The notes beneath the pieces were generated by a model. It did not search any database and was not told the DNA's origin. It saw only the letters and a program-made list of their open reading frames with translations. The position numbers and the translations under genes are program-made. 64,000 bases of DNA from Anaerotruncus sp. MC2020 (GTDB lineage Bacteria; Bacillota; Clostridia; Oscillospirales; Ruminococcaceae). The DNA lies in NCBI GenBank assembly GCA_000701945.1, contig KL370840.1:248001-312000 (forward strand), in the 5' to 3' direction. Positions 7,475-16,356 of this stretch are shown in pieces. Numbering within the stretch: position 1 is the stretch's first letter; each line of letters starts with the position of its first letter.

Positions 7475-9871
7475 TTATTTTAATTCTGCTATAGTAACTC
7501 CGTCCTCGCCCTCGCCGTAGACTCCGAGTCTGAAGCTCTTGACGGACGGGTGATTTTTCAGCCGTTTGTGGACTGCGGCGCGGAGCAGTCCCGTGCCCTT
7601 GCCGTGGATAATTGATATCATTGATATATTGGACATAACTGCCTGGTCGATGAACTGGTCGAGCTGGTATATGCCGTCGTCGCAGGCACAGCCGCGTATG
7701 TCAAGCTCCATCTTGCCGCGTCGCTCAGCCTTCACACCTACCCTGCCGACCTTTCCGCCGCGCTGCTTCTGAACGGGTTTGCTGCCGACCGTGACCTTCG
7801 GAGGCTCTTCCAACCGCAGACGTGAGATGTTCATCTTGGTTTTCATAACGCCCATTTGTACGAATACGAAATCGCTTCCGTCAGGGTCGCCCGAGACTAT
7901 GCCCTTGCGTCCGAGGTCGACAACGTAGACCGTGTCTCCCCTTTTCAGCTTGCGCGGGAGCACATAGCCCTCGTTAGGGTCTCCGCCCGTGACAGGATTC
8001 GCCGTCTCATACATCTTGTTGAAGCTCTGCTTCGAGCGTGACTTCATGCCCGAGACATTGGCGCTGAAATCCTTCTTGTCCTTTTCCTTGCGGAGCTTCT
8101 CGAGCTCGTCTATCAGCTCGTTGGACTCAGCCTTTGTCTGCTCGATTATGGTCATCGCCTGCAAGCGTGCCTTCTCCATGAGGTCAGCCTTGTTTTTCTC
8201 GAGCTCCTCCTTGTCGGCGCGTATCTTCGACTCGTGCTCGGCGGCTTCTCTGCGGAGCTTCTCCGCCTGCTCGCGCTCGTGTTCGAGCTCTATGCGTGAG
8301 GCTTCGAGCTTTCCGATGACGTCCTCGAGGCGGGTATTCGCATCGCTGACGAGCGACTTCGCCTCCGCGATTATGTCTGCGGGCATACCGAGGCTCTCGG
8401 AGATAGCGAAAGCGTTGGACTTGCCAGGTGAGCCGACTATCAGCCTGTAGGTAGGCTTCAGCGTTTCAATATTGAACTCGCACGACGCATTCTCGACGTT
8501 CGGAGTGTCTATCGCGAAGACCTTCAGCTCTTGATAGTGGGTCGTCACCATGAGGCGTGCGCCGTTGAATATCAGGCGCTTGATTATGGATACGGCAAGA
8601 GCCGCGCCCTCTACAGGGTCGGTTCCCGAGCCGAGCTCGTCGAGCAGTACGAGCGAGCGCTCGTCCGCTATGCTGAGTATCTCTATGACCTTGTTCGTGT
8701 GAGACGAGAACGTTGACAGGTTCTGCTCGATGCTCTGGCTGTCGCCGATGTCAACGAGTATGTTCTCGAATACGGAGATTCGGCTCCCGTCCGAGACGGG
8801 TATGAGCAGTCCGCACATCGTCATCGCGGCGAGAAGTCCCGCTGTTTTCAGCGCGACGGTCTTACCGCCAGTGTTCGGACCTGTTATGATAAGCGCCTGA
8901 TAGTCCTCGCCAAGCGACAGGTCTATCGGTACTGCCTTTTTCCTGTCGAGCAGAGGGTGGCGCGCATTTTTCAGATTTATGATGCCGTCATCAGTGATGA
9001 CGGGCATGGAGGCGTGCATTTTTGCGGCAAGCTCCGATTTCGCGAAGTAAAGATTGAGCTCCGCGCAGACCTTGTAGTTCTCGCAGAGGACATCCGCATA
9101 GTCGCCACACTCGCGGCAGAGCTCTCGGATTATGCGCTCTATCTCCTCCTGCTCCTTGCCCTGAAGAATACGGATATCGTTGTTCGCCTCGACGACAGCC
9201 ATGGGCTCGATGAATATGGTCTGACCCGTGGCAGATGTGTCGTGCACGAGACCGCTCACCTGTCCGCGGTATTCGGACTTGACGGGCAGAACGAAGCGTC
9301 CGTCACGTATGGTGACGTTGCTCTCCTGCAAATACTGCTGAGTGGTCTTGTTCCTGACCATTTTGTCGAGCGTCTCGCGCAGCTGCATACCCGCCTTGTT
9401 TATCTTGCGGCGTATCGCGGCAAGCTCGGGGCTGGCGGCGTCGGCTATCTCGTTCTCGGAGATTATCGAGCGTTCGAGCTTCTCGAGCAGCCAGTCGTTC
9501 GGGGCAAGCTGGGAGAACAGGTAGCTGAGCTCCGTCTCGACGTTCTCGCAGGAGCGGTACCAGTCGAAAAGGCTCTTTATCTGTCTCAGCATAGCGGCGA
9601 TGTCCATAAGGTCGCGGAGCGATATCACCGCGCCCGATTTAGCGCGCTTTGCAGAAGTTGATATATCCTTGAAATTGTGAAAAGGCGGAAGTCCGAACTG
9701 TATCGAGAGCGCGAGAGCCTGATTGGTCTTGGTGTTCTCATAGCGAACGCGCTCGAGGTCTGTATCGGGGCGCACGGCAAGCGCCATGCGTCTTGTCTCG
9801 TCGTTTGAGGCGAGCTCCGCAAGCATTTCAAGTATTTTGTCGAGTTCTAATGTTTTCAGGTATTTGTTCAT
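7475..9871 (-). CDS. mutS2: Endonuclease MutS2
   Basis: 798 residues, the normal family length. MutS2 suppresses homologous recombination and, in Firmicutes, takes part in rescue of collided ribosomes. Visible parts: MutS-like core, Walker A GPNTGGKT at 331-338, Walker B LVLLDELGSGTDP about 75 residues on, a long coiled coil rich in Glu/Lys/Arg (about 500-620), a KOW-like segment, and a C-terminal Smr nuclease domain with LDIRG and HGKGTG. ATG 9871 is used: it follows the recO stop by one base, so the two genes are translationally coupled. An upstream extension to 9928 would only overlap recO. Confidence 0.95.
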   Translation of the reverse strand: MNKYLKTLELDKILEMLAELASNDETRRMALAVRPDTDLERVRYENTKTNQALALSIQFGLPPFHNFKDISTSAKRAKSGAVISLRDLMDIAAMLRQIKSLFDWYRSCENVETELSYLFSQLAPNDWLLEKLERSIISENEIADAASPELAAIRRKINKAGMQLRETLDKMVRNKTTQQYLQESNVTIRDGRFVLPVKSEYRGQVSGLVHDTSATGQTIFIEPMAVVEANNDIRILQGKEQEEIERIIRELCRECGDYADVLCENYKVCAELNLYFAKSELAAKMHASMPVITDDGIINLKNARHPLLDRKKAVPIDLSLGEDYQALIITGPNTGGKTVALKTAGLLAAMTMCGLLIPVSDGSRISVFENILVDIGDSQSIEQNLSTFSSHTNKVIEILSIADERSLVLLDELGSGTDPVEGAALAVSIIKRLIFNGARLMVTTHYQELKVFAIDTPNVENASCEFNIETLKPTYRLIVGSPGKSNAFAISESLGMPADIIAEAKSLVSDANTRLEDVIGKLEASRIELEHEREQAEKLRREAAEHESKIRADKEELEKNKADLMEKARLQAMTIIEQTKAESNELIDELEKLRKEKDKKDFSANVSGMKSRSKQSFNKMYETANPVTGGDPNEGYVLPRKLKRGDTVYVVDLGRKGIVSGDPDGSDFVFVQMGVMKTKMNISRLRLEEPPKVTVGSKPVQKQRGGKVGRVGVKAERRGKMELDIRGCACDDGIYQLDQFIDQAVMSNISMISIIHGKGTGLLRAAVHKRLKNHPSVKSFRLGVYGEGEDGVTIAELK

Positions 9872-9872
9872 A

Positions 9873-10622
9873 TCATTGTCCGTTTTGCATTGACTTGTAA
9901 AAATCAAGAGTTTTAAATGTCCGTTCAAGGTGCGTCAGGAGGTAGTCTTCCGTGAATGCGGCGAGCTTGTCCCCTGCCCTGTCCGACACGCGGAAGTTGA
10001 AGAGCCTGTCGAAGTCAGCGAGCACGATATGCCGTATCGCAGACAGCTCGGGAAGCCGCATTTTTGTCCACCTGCCGTCGTTGTCCTCGAAGCAGTCGGA
10101 GCAGTAAAATCCGCCGTCCTCGGCGGAAAAGAAAAGCTCCTCGGGCTCGAATACGCCGCACCCTCTGCACGCGAGAACGTCGGGCATATAGCCTATCTCC
10201 GACATCAAGCGCAGCTCGAATATGCTTTTCAGCAACTGTTCGCTTCGCAGTCCCTTTTCGAGGCAGTGGAGCGTATTCAGCGTCAGTCGCAGAACATTGC
10301 CGCTGTCGGTGCGCTCGGATATGCAGTAGCGGAGCACATCCGAGAAATAGCTTGCGAGCGACAGAGCCGAGAGCGAATTACGCAGGTCGTAGAAAATATG
10401 TATAGGCTCTGCACTGTTAAGGCAGAACCTGTCCTTCCGCTTATCACAGCAGAATCTGGAATATGCAAAAAGCTGTGTGGAGCTGCCCGCCTTTCCGTTT
10501 ATCTTGCGGGCGCCCTTCACCGAAAGCTCTATTATGCCTTTTTCCTTTGTCAGAACGTCAACGAATCTGTCCTGTTCCCCTACGGGACGTTCCTTCAGGA
10601 CGATTCCCTCTATTATCATCAT
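9873..10622 (-). CDS. recO: DNA repair protein RecO
   Basis: 249 residues. RecO loads RecA onto SSB-coated single-stranded DNA with RecR. The N-terminal OB-fold region starts with I-E-G-I-V-L-K; the C-terminal part has a zinc-binding set C-x-x-C ... C-x-x-C (about residues 149-176) as in Gram-positive RecO. The start is either of two adjacent ATGs (10622 or 10619); the upstream AGAGGG supports them. The first 65 bp overlap the 3' end of yqzL in another frame. It lies between yqzL and mutS2 in the era operon. Confidence 0.93.
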   Translation of the reverse strand: MMIIEGIVLKERPVGEQDRFVDVLTKEKGIIELSVKGARKINGKAGSSTQLFAYSRFCCDKRKDRFCLNSAEPIHIFYDLRNSLSALSLASYFSDVLRYCISERTDSGNVLRLTLNTLHCLEKGLRSEQLLKSIFELRLMSEIGYMPDVLACRGCGVFEPEELFFSAEDGGFYCSDCFEDNDGRWTKMRLPELSAIRHIVLADFDRLFNFRVSDRAGDKLAAFTEDYLLTHLERTFKTLDFYKSMQNGQ

Positions 10623-10710
10623 AGAGCGTATCCCTCTGCGCAGAATAACGCAGGTAGTCGCTGACTCTGCCTGTCTCTGCGAATCTGTTCCAAAGTGTAT
10701 CGTCTGTCAT
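10558..10710 (-). CDS. yqzL: YqzL family small protein
   Basis: A 50-residue frame starting at ATG 10710 with an excellent ribosome site, GGAGGTG, 5 nt upstream. It begins MTDDTLWNRF and continues E-T-G-x-V-x-D-Y-L-x-Y. This resembles the YqzL family (W-x-x-F-x-x-T-G-x-I-x-x-Y-L-x-Y), whose gene sits between era and recO in Bacillus and many Clostridia, exactly the position here. The function is unknown. The C-terminal 20 residues overlap the start of recO in another frame and are Arg/Gly-rich, so the true family domain is probably the first 30 residues. Confidence 0.75.
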   Translation of the reverse strand: MTDDTLWNRFAETGRVSDYLRYSAQRDTLYDDNRGNRPEGTSRRGTGQIR

Positions 10711-10764
10711 ACAAGCACCTCCGCGAAGCTATTATCTGCTCCGCGCGGGCAGGTATGCAAGTAA

Positions 10765-11658
10765 TTATTTGTCTGAAAGTCCGAAGCTGCGGATAAGTCC
10801 CTCGCGGTTGCGCCAGTCCTCCTTGACCTTCACCCAGCATTTCAGGTTGACCTTTATCTGGAAGAAGTCCTCGAGCTCCATGCGTGCGGCAGTCGAAGCC
10901 TTTTTCAGCATAGCTCCGCCCTTGCCGATGACTATGCCCTTGTGGGACTCGCGCTCGCAGTAGATGACTGCCGATATATCGAGGATATCCTTGTCCTCGC
11001 GCTCGGTCATCTCCTCTACTCCGACGGCGATGCCGTGCGGCACCTCGTCCTGTAGGAGTTCAAGCAGCTTCTCGCGTATCATCTCAGCGGCAAGCACCTT
11101 TTCGGGCTGGTCGGTTATCATATCGTCGGGGAAGAAGTGTACGCTCTCCTCAGCGAGACCGATGAGCTCGTCGAGTACGATGTCAACGCCGTTGTTCTCG
11201 GTCACGCTGACGGGGATAACTGCCTTGAAGTCGCATTTTGAGGTCAGCTCCGCGATGACGGGAGCGAGCTCGTCCATATTCCTCAGCAGGTCTATCTTGT
11301 TGAGCACAAGGATAACGGGCATTTTCGAGGCGTTCAGCGATTTCAGCAGGTTCAGCTCCTGCTCGTTTATCTTCTTTGTGCAGTCCTGCACGAAGATAAC
11401 GGAGTCGATGTCGCTGACCGATTCCCTGACCGTATTCAGCATATGCTCACTGAGCTTGTTCACAGGCTTGTGGAGTCCGGGCGTATCGAAGAAAACGAGC
11501 TGTACATCGTCGATATTGCGGATACCCGTTATACGGGTGCGGGTAGTCTGCGGCTTGCTGCTGACGGAGGCTATCTTCTCACCTACCATAGCGTTCAGCA
11601 GCGAGGACTTGCCCGCATTGGTTCTGCCTGCGATAGTCACAAAGGCGGTTCTTGACAT
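10765..11658 (-). CDS. era: GTPase Era
   Basis: 297 residues. Era binds 16S rRNA and helps mature the small ribosomal subunit. G1 is GRTNAGKS (11-18), G3 DTPG, G4 NKID, and the last about 90 residues form the KH RNA-binding domain, including a G-K-G-G turn in IVIGKGGAMLKK. The start ATG 11658 shares its A with the TAA stop of ybeY (TAATG), showing translational coupling. yqzL follows after a 54-bp gap. Confidence 0.97.
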   Translation of the reverse strand: MSRTAFVTIAGRTNAGKSSLLNAMVGEKIASVSSKPQTTRTRITGIRNIDDVQLVFFDTPGLHKPVNKLSEHMLNTVRESVSDIDSVIFVQDCTKKINEQELNLLKSLNASKMPVILVLNKIDLLRNMDELAPVIAELTSKCDFKAVIPVSVTENNGVDIVLDELIGLAEESVHFFPDDMITDQPEKVLAAEMIREKLLELLQDEVPHGIAVGVEEMTEREDKDILDISAVIYCERESHKGIVIGKGGAMLKKASTAARMELEDFFQIKVNLKCWVKVKEDWRNREGLIRSFGLSDK

Positions 11659-12170
11659 TACTCGTTGTCTCCCTGTGTAACGAAGGTCACGTCACGCGAG
11701 ATGCCGAGCTTTTCGAGGACGGATTCCTCTTTTTCCCTCATTATGCGCTGGTCGAGCTGACTTGTCTCGTGGTCGTAACCGAGCAGGTGGAGCATGGAAT
11801 GTACAGTCAGGAAGCCTATCTCACGCTCAAGCGAGTGACCGAAGTTCTGAGCCTGCTTTACTGCTGTCTCGAGAGAGATAACGACGTCGCCGAGCTGTAC
11901 TGCGCCTGTCTCGGGGTTGATCTCGACAGTACCGTCCTCGCCTGTGAGCGGGAACGAGAGAACGTCGGTAACGCTGTCCTTTTCCCTGTATATCTTGTTA
12001 AGGTTCTTTATTTCGTTGTTGCTTACAAAGGAAACGCTGACCTCGGCGTCCCTGCCGAAGTTCTCAGTCGTAAGAACAGCCTGACAGCATCTTCTGATGA
12101 GCAGACGAATGCCGACAGGTACCTTCACCTCTGACTGATTATTTTTAACGTATACCTTGAGCTTAGGCAT
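11658..12170 (-). CDS. ybeY: Endoribonuclease YbeY
   Basis: 170 residues. YbeY is a zinc-dependent single-strand RNase used in 16S rRNA 3'-end maturation. The metal site H-x-x-x-H-x-x-G-Y-D-H is intact near residue 130 (HSMLHLLGYDH). ATG 12170, 9 nt after AAGGGAG, is chosen; a longer frame reaching 12242 would only extend into phoH. The gene overlaps the phoH end by 8 bp and the era start by one base, the usual phoH-ybeY-era order. Confidence 0.95.
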   Translation of the reverse strand: MPKLKVYVKNNQSEVKVPVGIRLLIRRCCQAVLTTENFGRDAEVSVSFVSNNEIKNLNKIYREKDSVTDVLSFPLTGEDGTVEINPETGAVQLGDVVISLETAVKQAQNFGHSLEREIGFLTVHSMLHLLGYDHETSQLDQRIMREKEESVLEKLGISRDVTFVTQGDNE

Positions 12171-13131
12171 GATTTTTTCTCCCTTCATTAAATTTGTCGT
12201 ATGCCTTGATGATGTCCTGAACGAGCTTATGACGGACAACATCCTTCTCAGTAAATCTGTGAATGTCTATGTCGTCGATACCCTTGAGTATCTTCATAGC
12301 CTCTACAAGTCCCGACTTTCGGGCGTCGGGCAGGTCAATCTGAGTAATATCACCTGTTATGACCATTCGGCTGTCATTGCCGAGACGGGTCAGGAACATT
12401 TTTATCTGCTCCGAGGTCGTATTCTGAGCCTCATCAAGTATGATGAAAGCCTCGTCGAGGGTACGTCCGCGCATATAGGCGAGCGGAGCGACCTCGATTA
12501 TCCCCTTCTCCATATAGCGTGCGAAGCTCTCTGCACCGAACATATCGAAGAGCGCGTCGTACAGCGGGCGGAGATACGGGTCGACCTTGTCCTGCATATC
12601 GCCCGGGAGGAAGCCAAGCTTCTCCCCTGCCTCGACTGCGGGGCGCGTGAGGATTATCTTTTTGACCTTGTGCTCGCGGAAAGCTTTGACAGCCATTGCT
12701 ACTGCGAGGTAAGTCTTGCCTGTTCCCGCAGGTCCTATGCCGAGCACGATAGTATTGTTCTTTATGGAATCGAGGTAGCGCTTCTGTCCGACAGTACGCG
12801 GACGGACTATCTTGCCCGATGCCGTCATGCAGACGCCGTCGCCTCCGAGCTCCTCGAGCTGCTGCTCAATGCCGTCTGCTACCATAGATGTGACGTAGCG
12901 GATTGTCTGCTCGCTCAGCGGCTGACCTCGTCCGCTCATTTTCAGCAGAGCCTCGACTGCCTTGGCGGCATCGGTTGCGGACGGCTCATCGCCTATGACC
13001 TTGATATTGCCGTCTCTGCTGACGATATTGACGTCATACTGCTTCTTTATATTAGCGACGTTGCCGTCGAGCTGTCCGAACAGAGCGGAAAGCTGCTCCT
13101 CGCTGTCGACAGTGATTATCTTCTCAGCCAT
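12163..13131 (-). CDS. phoH: PhoH-like ATPase
   Basis: 322 residues. This is a cytosolic P-loop ATPase of the PhoH family, often paired with YbeY and thought to act in RNA metabolism. Walker A is GPAGTGKT and Walker B is FIILDEAQN, as in the family; the first about 100 residues form the small N-terminal domain usual for long PhoH proteins. ATG 13131 has GGGAGG 7 nt upstream, whereas ATG 13137 would be one base from it. The ATG overlaps the upstream CYTH stop (TGATG). Confidence 0.93.
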   Translation of the reverse strand: MAEKIITVDSEEQLSALFGQLDGNVANIKKQYDVNIVSRDGNIKVIGDEPSATDAAKAVEALLKMSGRGQPLSEQTIRYVTSMVADGIEQQLEELGGDGVCMTASGKIVRPRTVGQKRYLDSIKNNTIVLGIGPAGTGKTYLAVAMAVKAFREHKVKKIILTRPAVEAGEKLGFLPGDMQDKVDPYLRPLYDALFDMFGAESFARYMEKGIIEVAPLAYMRGRTLDEAFIILDEAQNTTSEQIKMFLTRLGNDSRMVITGDITQIDLPDARKSGLVEAMKILKGIDDIDIHRFTEKDVVRHKLVQDIIKAYDKFNEGRKNHA

Positions 13132-13646
13132 CAGCATTCCTCCCTTCTCTCATCGGGGAAAGCTCCTGCATTGGCGAGAGCTGCATTGGAGTAGGCGTGG
13201 TCGGTCGTGACCTCGCGCAGTACATTTATATTGTCGGGGAAGAGTATCCGCTGCTTCTCGCTGCGGAGCTCAAGCTCCATAATAGCGAACCTGTCCGAGA
13301 AAGAGTAGCAGTCGAGCTCGAACAGCTGCCCCATATAGTCGAAGGCGTAGCGGGTCTTGTCGACGGGAGTACCCTTGACCTGTTTTATCAGCTCTGCGTA
13401 TTCGTCAGCGGAGATGTCACGTTCGTGCTCCTCACGCACCGACGCCGAGCGGAAGACCTTTTCGGTGTAGGTGTACCTCACCCTGCCGTTTTCTGTGATA
13501 CGGCGTACTCTGCGCTGAGAGCCGCCCTCACCGTCGGCAAGGTAGGTCTGTAGTATAGCCGCACTCCGCCGCACGCAAAGAGTTCTGACATCAGGGTATT
13601 CAACAAGAAATTTTCTTTCGATTTCTAAGTTTTCCGTTGTATTCAC
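13131..13646 (-). CDS. CYTH domain protein (triphosphate tunnel metalloenzyme)
   Basis: 171 residues. The N-terminal E-I-E-R-K-F-L-V signature and the later alternating charged residues (T-Y-T-E-K, R-x-E-x-E, D-K-T-R, D-x-Y, E-L-E) define a CYTH tunnel enzyme that hydrolyses triphosphate compounds; inorganic triphosphate is the likely substrate by family, adenylate cyclase activity is less likely. The start appears to be GTG 13646, which sits only one base after a GGAG, so the exact start is uncertain. It is the first gene after promoter 13717-13745. Confidence 0.82.
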   Translation of the reverse strand: MNTTENLEIERKFLVEYPDVRTLCVRRSAAILQTYLADGEGGSQRRVRRITENGRVRYTYTEKVFRSASVREEHERDISADEYAELIKQVKGTPVDKTRYAFDYMGQLFELDCYSFSDRFAIMELELRSEKQRILFPDNINVLREVTTDHAYSNAALANAGAFPDERREEC

Positions 13647-13716
13647 GCTCCATAAAATGATAGACTGTATCTCAAAACGGGCATAATTAGCCTGTTAAGC
13701 ATACATCCACAAATCT

Positions 13717-13745
13717 ATTATACAACAGTTTTTGATTAATGTCAA
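13717..13745 (-). promoter_or_regulatory. Consensus promoter of the CYTH-phoH-ybeY-era-recO-mutS2 operon
   Basis: On the minus strand a perfect TTGACA (13745-13740) and TATAAT (13722-13717) with a 17-bp spacer, about 70 bp before the first gene. Bases around the -10 box (TGTTGTATAATA) recur in the promoter at 26564-26592. The remaining gap up to the next gene holds only short palindromes such as ATATAGCGCTATAT (13799-13812). Confidence 0.9.
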
Positions 13746-13841
13746 CAAAAAAATATGATTCTTCCTCGAACAAAATGATAATTGTTCATAGTTTTTTTAT
13801 ATAGCGCTATATTTCAACATTATTTCAACATATCGAAAAGC

Positions 13842-14576
13842 TCATTCGGTGATATCGCTGAGCATTATCCTGTATTCAGAAAAACTTCCGTCTTCATATT
13901 CCTGCCTCGGGGACAGCAGCTTCGCTTCCGAGGAGTTTGGACAGCTCGGGAATGTGAGCTTGAGCTCGGCGTCTGTCTTTTCGCTGACTGCTCCGATGCT
14001 TGCGGCGGCGGAAGAGATTATGCTGTCGGAGTAGGTGTACTGGAAGTCCTCGAAATGGTCGAAGGCTGTTTTTTCTGAGCGCAGTATCTTAACAGAAATA
14101 ACACCTTGTTCGTTGTCTGTGCGGCAGGTGATGTCTATCTCTTTCGCTCCGCCGAGGACAGACGCTCTCAAATATGACAGCAGCAGATATGTCAGTGCGT
14201 CATTTGAGGCGTTGATGAAAAATTTATCCGTGCGGGAGGAGGTGATGCTGCATATTCCGCCGAGCATCTCTGAGCAGTTCTTGACAAATACTGTCAGCAG
14301 CTCGGCTGCGTCGATGACCTCGTCGACACGTATGCCTTTGGCAGCTCCCGCGAGCATACCGTTCAGCTCTGATATCTGCATGATACGGCAGCACATCTTA
14401 TTAATATTGTTAAGCTCAGACGCGATAAGCTCATCGTCGTCGCATTTATCTTTTATAATGTCGCAAACGGCAGATATGCGTGAGACTGCGAGACGAAGAG
14501 TTCTGTCATTCAGCATGAGATAGTCCTTTATGACTTCGTCATCAAAAAGTGAAGACAGTTTGTTTTCGCTGCTCAT
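13842..14576 (-). CDS. Histidine-kinase-like protein lacking a recognisable phosphoacceptor His
   Basis: 244 residues, not firmly recognised. The first half is helical and resembles a dimerisation domain (L-N-D-R-T-L-R-L-A-V-S-R-I), but no H-E/H-N phosphoacceptor is visible in it. The second half has the feel of a GHKL ATPase domain (N-A-S-N-D-A-L-T-Y-L-L-L-S-Y-L near residue 123, resembling an N box), yet the G1 and G2 glycine boxes are missing. It may be a degenerate anti-sigma or kinase-like protein. ATG 14576 follows a strong GGAGGGGAG. No partner regulator is adjacent. Confidence 0.5.
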   Translation of the reverse strand: MSSENKLSSLFDDEVIKDYLMLNDRTLRLAVSRISAVCDIIKDKCDDDELIASELNNINKMCCRIMQISELNGMLAGAAKGIRVDEVIDAAELLTVFVKNCSEMLGGICSITSSRTDKFFINASNDALTYLLLSYLRASVLGGAKEIDITCRTDNEQGVISVKILRSEKTAFDHFEDFQYTYSDSIISSAAASIGAVSEKTDAELKLTFPSCPNSSEAKLLSPRQEYEDGSFSEYRIMLSDITE

Positions 14577-14745
14577 TTTACTCCCCTCCTTTTTCTTATA
14601 GTCATTTATATTATACTACATTTTATTTAAAAATGGAATACTATTTAGCAAATATCCGTCAGCGTAATTTTATACAACAAAATTTGATACTTTTTGTGCA
14701 AACCGCAAGTTTATATCAAAACCTGATAATTTTTTATCTAACCAC

Positions 14746-14774
14746 TTGCAAATTTTTCCCGCTTGCGTTATAAT
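14746..14774 (+). promoter_or_regulatory. Promoter of gapA
   Basis: TTGCAA (14746-14751), 17-bp spacer, TATAAT (14769-14774), about 33 bp before the ATG and followed by a TAGGAGGT ribosome site. Confidence 0.88.
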
Positions 14775-14806
14775 ATAAATATAAATTTTTTAGGAGGTAT
14801 TTTCCC

Positions 14807-15844
14807 ATGTCAGTTAAAGTTGCTATTAATGGTTTCGGCCGTATCGGCCGTCTTGCATTCAGACAGATGTTTGATGCTCCCGGTTATGAGGTAGTTGCTA
14901 TCAACGACCTTACAAAGCCCTCTATGCTCGCTCAGCTTCTCAAGTATGATACAGCTCAGGGCGGCTACTGCGGTAAGATCGGTGAGAACCTTCACACTGT
15001 AACTGCTGATGACGAGGCAGGCACAATCACAGTTGACGGCAAGACTCTCAAGATCTACGCTGAGAAGGACGCTGTAAACTGCCCTTGGGGCACACTCGGC
15101 GTTGACGTTGTTCTCGAGTGCACAGGTTTCTACTGCTCTAAGGACAAGTCTCAGGCTCACATCGATGCAGGTGCTAAGAAGGTTGTTATCTCTGCTCCCG
15201 CAGGCAACGATCTTCCTACAATCGTTTACAGCGTAAACGAGAAGACTCTCACAAAGGACGACAAGATCATCTCTGCTGCTTCATGCACAACTAACTGCCT
15301 CGCTCCCATGGCTAAGGCTCTCAATGACTATGCTCCTATCCAGAGCGGTATCATGAGCACTATCCACGCTTACACAGGCGATCAGATGATCCTCGACGGT
15401 CCTCACAGAAAGGGTGACTTCAGAAGAGCTCGTGCTGGTGCTGCTAACATCGTTCCCAACAGCACAGGTGCTGCTAAGGCTATCGGTCTTGTTATCCCCG
15501 AGCTCAACGGCAAGCTCATCGGCTCTGCTCAGAGAGTTCCTGTTCCGACAGGTTCTACAACTATCCTCACAGCTGTAGTTAAGGGCTCCAACATCACTAA
15601 GGAAGGCATCAACGCTGCTATGAAGGCTGCTGCTTCCGAGAGCTTCGGCTACAACGAGGATCAGATCGTTTCTTCTGACGTTATCGGCATGAGATTCGGT
15701 TCTCTCTTCGATGCTACTCAGACAATGGTTGCTGAGATCGGCGACGGCCTCTACGAGGTTCAGGTAGTTTCTTGGTACGACAACGAGAATTCTTATACAT
15801 CTCAGATGGTAAGAACTATCAAGTACTTCGCAGAGCTCGGCTAA
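14807..15844 (+). CDS. gapA: Glyceraldehyde-3-phosphate dehydrogenase
   Basis: 345 residues. This glycolytic enzyme converts glyceraldehyde 3-phosphate, phosphate and NAD+ to 1,3-bisphosphoglycerate. The NAD-binding motif NGFGRIGR is near the N-terminus and the catalytic motif SCTTNC holds Cys160; HAYTGDQ and the C-terminal WYDNE segment are intact. Codon use is strikingly restricted (gct, gtt, aag, ctc, tct), unlike most neighbours, as expected for a very highly expressed gene. Monocistronic, with strong promoter, ribosome site and terminator. Confidence 0.98.
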   Translation: MSVKVAINGFGRIGRLAFRQMFDAPGYEVVAINDLTKPSMLAQLLKYDTAQGGYCGKIGENLHTVTADDEAGTITVDGKTLKIYAEKDAVNCPWGTLGVDVVLECTGFYCSKDKSQAHIDAGAKKVVISAPAGNDLPTIVYSVNEKTLTKDDKIISAASCTTNCLAPMAKALNDYAPIQSGIMSTIHAYTGDQMILDGPHRKGDFRRARAGAANIVPNSTGAAKAIGLVIPELNGKLIGSAQRVPVPTGSTTILTAVVKGSNITKEGINAAMKAAASESFGYNEDQIVSSDVIGMRFGSLFDATQTMVAEIGDGLYEVQVVSWYDNENSYTSQMVRTIKYFAELG

Positions 15845-15866
15845 TAGCTGAAACAATGAAAAAAAT

Positions 15867-15897
15867 AAGGGCGTTCCTTCGGGAACGTCCTTTTTTT
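15867..15897 (+). terminator. Rho-independent terminator of gapA with UUCG tetraloop
   Basis: Eleven-bp stem (15867-15877 with 15882-15892, one G-T pair) closed by the extra-stable C(TTCG)G tetraloop, then a run of T to 15897. Confidence 0.92.
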
Positions 15898-15902
15898 ATA
15901 CG

Positions 15903-15932
15903 AAAAAGCGCTCCGAAATTTAGGAGCGCTTT
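15903..15932 (-). terminator. Terminator of the zinc-ribbon genes
   Basis: Perfect 10-bp stem AAAGCGCTCC (15905-15914) with GGAGCGCTTT (15923-15932). Read on the minus strand it is followed by TTTTT, directly after the 15938 gene. Confidence 0.85.
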
Positions 15933-15937
15933 GTAAT

Positions 15938-16312
15938 TCAGAACAATAAAGAGACTATTGCATTATTGTTTCCAAGTCCATATTCATATCCTTGCGAATA
16001 GCCCGTATTATACCAATATGACCTGAAGAATAAGGGTATAATACCGATACAGCATCCGAGAAGGAACCATACTGCCCATGCGATTATACCTGCCCACAGG
16101 TATTTCTTGCCGACAGCCTTGTTTCCCTTGCTCATCTCGACGATACCAAGTATGACGCCGACTATCGGGAAGAATATCGAGAGAGCTATAAAGCCGCCGT
16201 TGGCTTTCTGCTCGCCTTCGGGAGCAGCTCCCCTGTTGTCGAGCGGTGCGCCGCAGTTCGGGCACATAACAGCGAGGTCTGATACCTCGTGATCACAATG
16301 TGGACAAATCAT
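15938..16312 (-). CDS. Zinc-ribbon membrane protein
   Basis: 124 residues. An N-terminal zinc ribbon (C-P-H-C ... C-P-N-C, residues 3-20) is followed by a short linker with the motif A-N-G-G-F-I and two hydrophobic segments (about 40-60 and 72-98), with a Tyr/Gly/Asn-rich tail. GGAGG lies 9 nt before ATG 16312. It is a paralog of the upstream gene at 16357, sharing the ribbon, the A-N-G-G-F-I motif and the P-[IL]-V-G-[VI]-I-L-G membrane segment. Function unknown; such proteins are common in Ruminococcus-type genomes. Confidence 0.75.
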   Translation of the reverse strand: MICPHCDHEVSDLAVMCPNCGAPLDNRGAAPEGEQKANGGFIALSIFFPIVGVILGIVEMSKGNKAVGKKYLWAGIIAWAVWFLLGCCIGIIPLFFRSYWYNTGYSQGYEYGLGNNNAIVSLLF

Positions 16313-16356
16313 AAATATACCTCCAAAAAATTATTTGAGCGCGGACTCCGACATGT

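Noticed and set aside
13799..13812. Palindrome ATATAGCGCTATAT as an operator
   Set aside because: It lies downstream of the kinase-like gene and more than 50 bp upstream of the CYTH promoter, with no second copy in the window.
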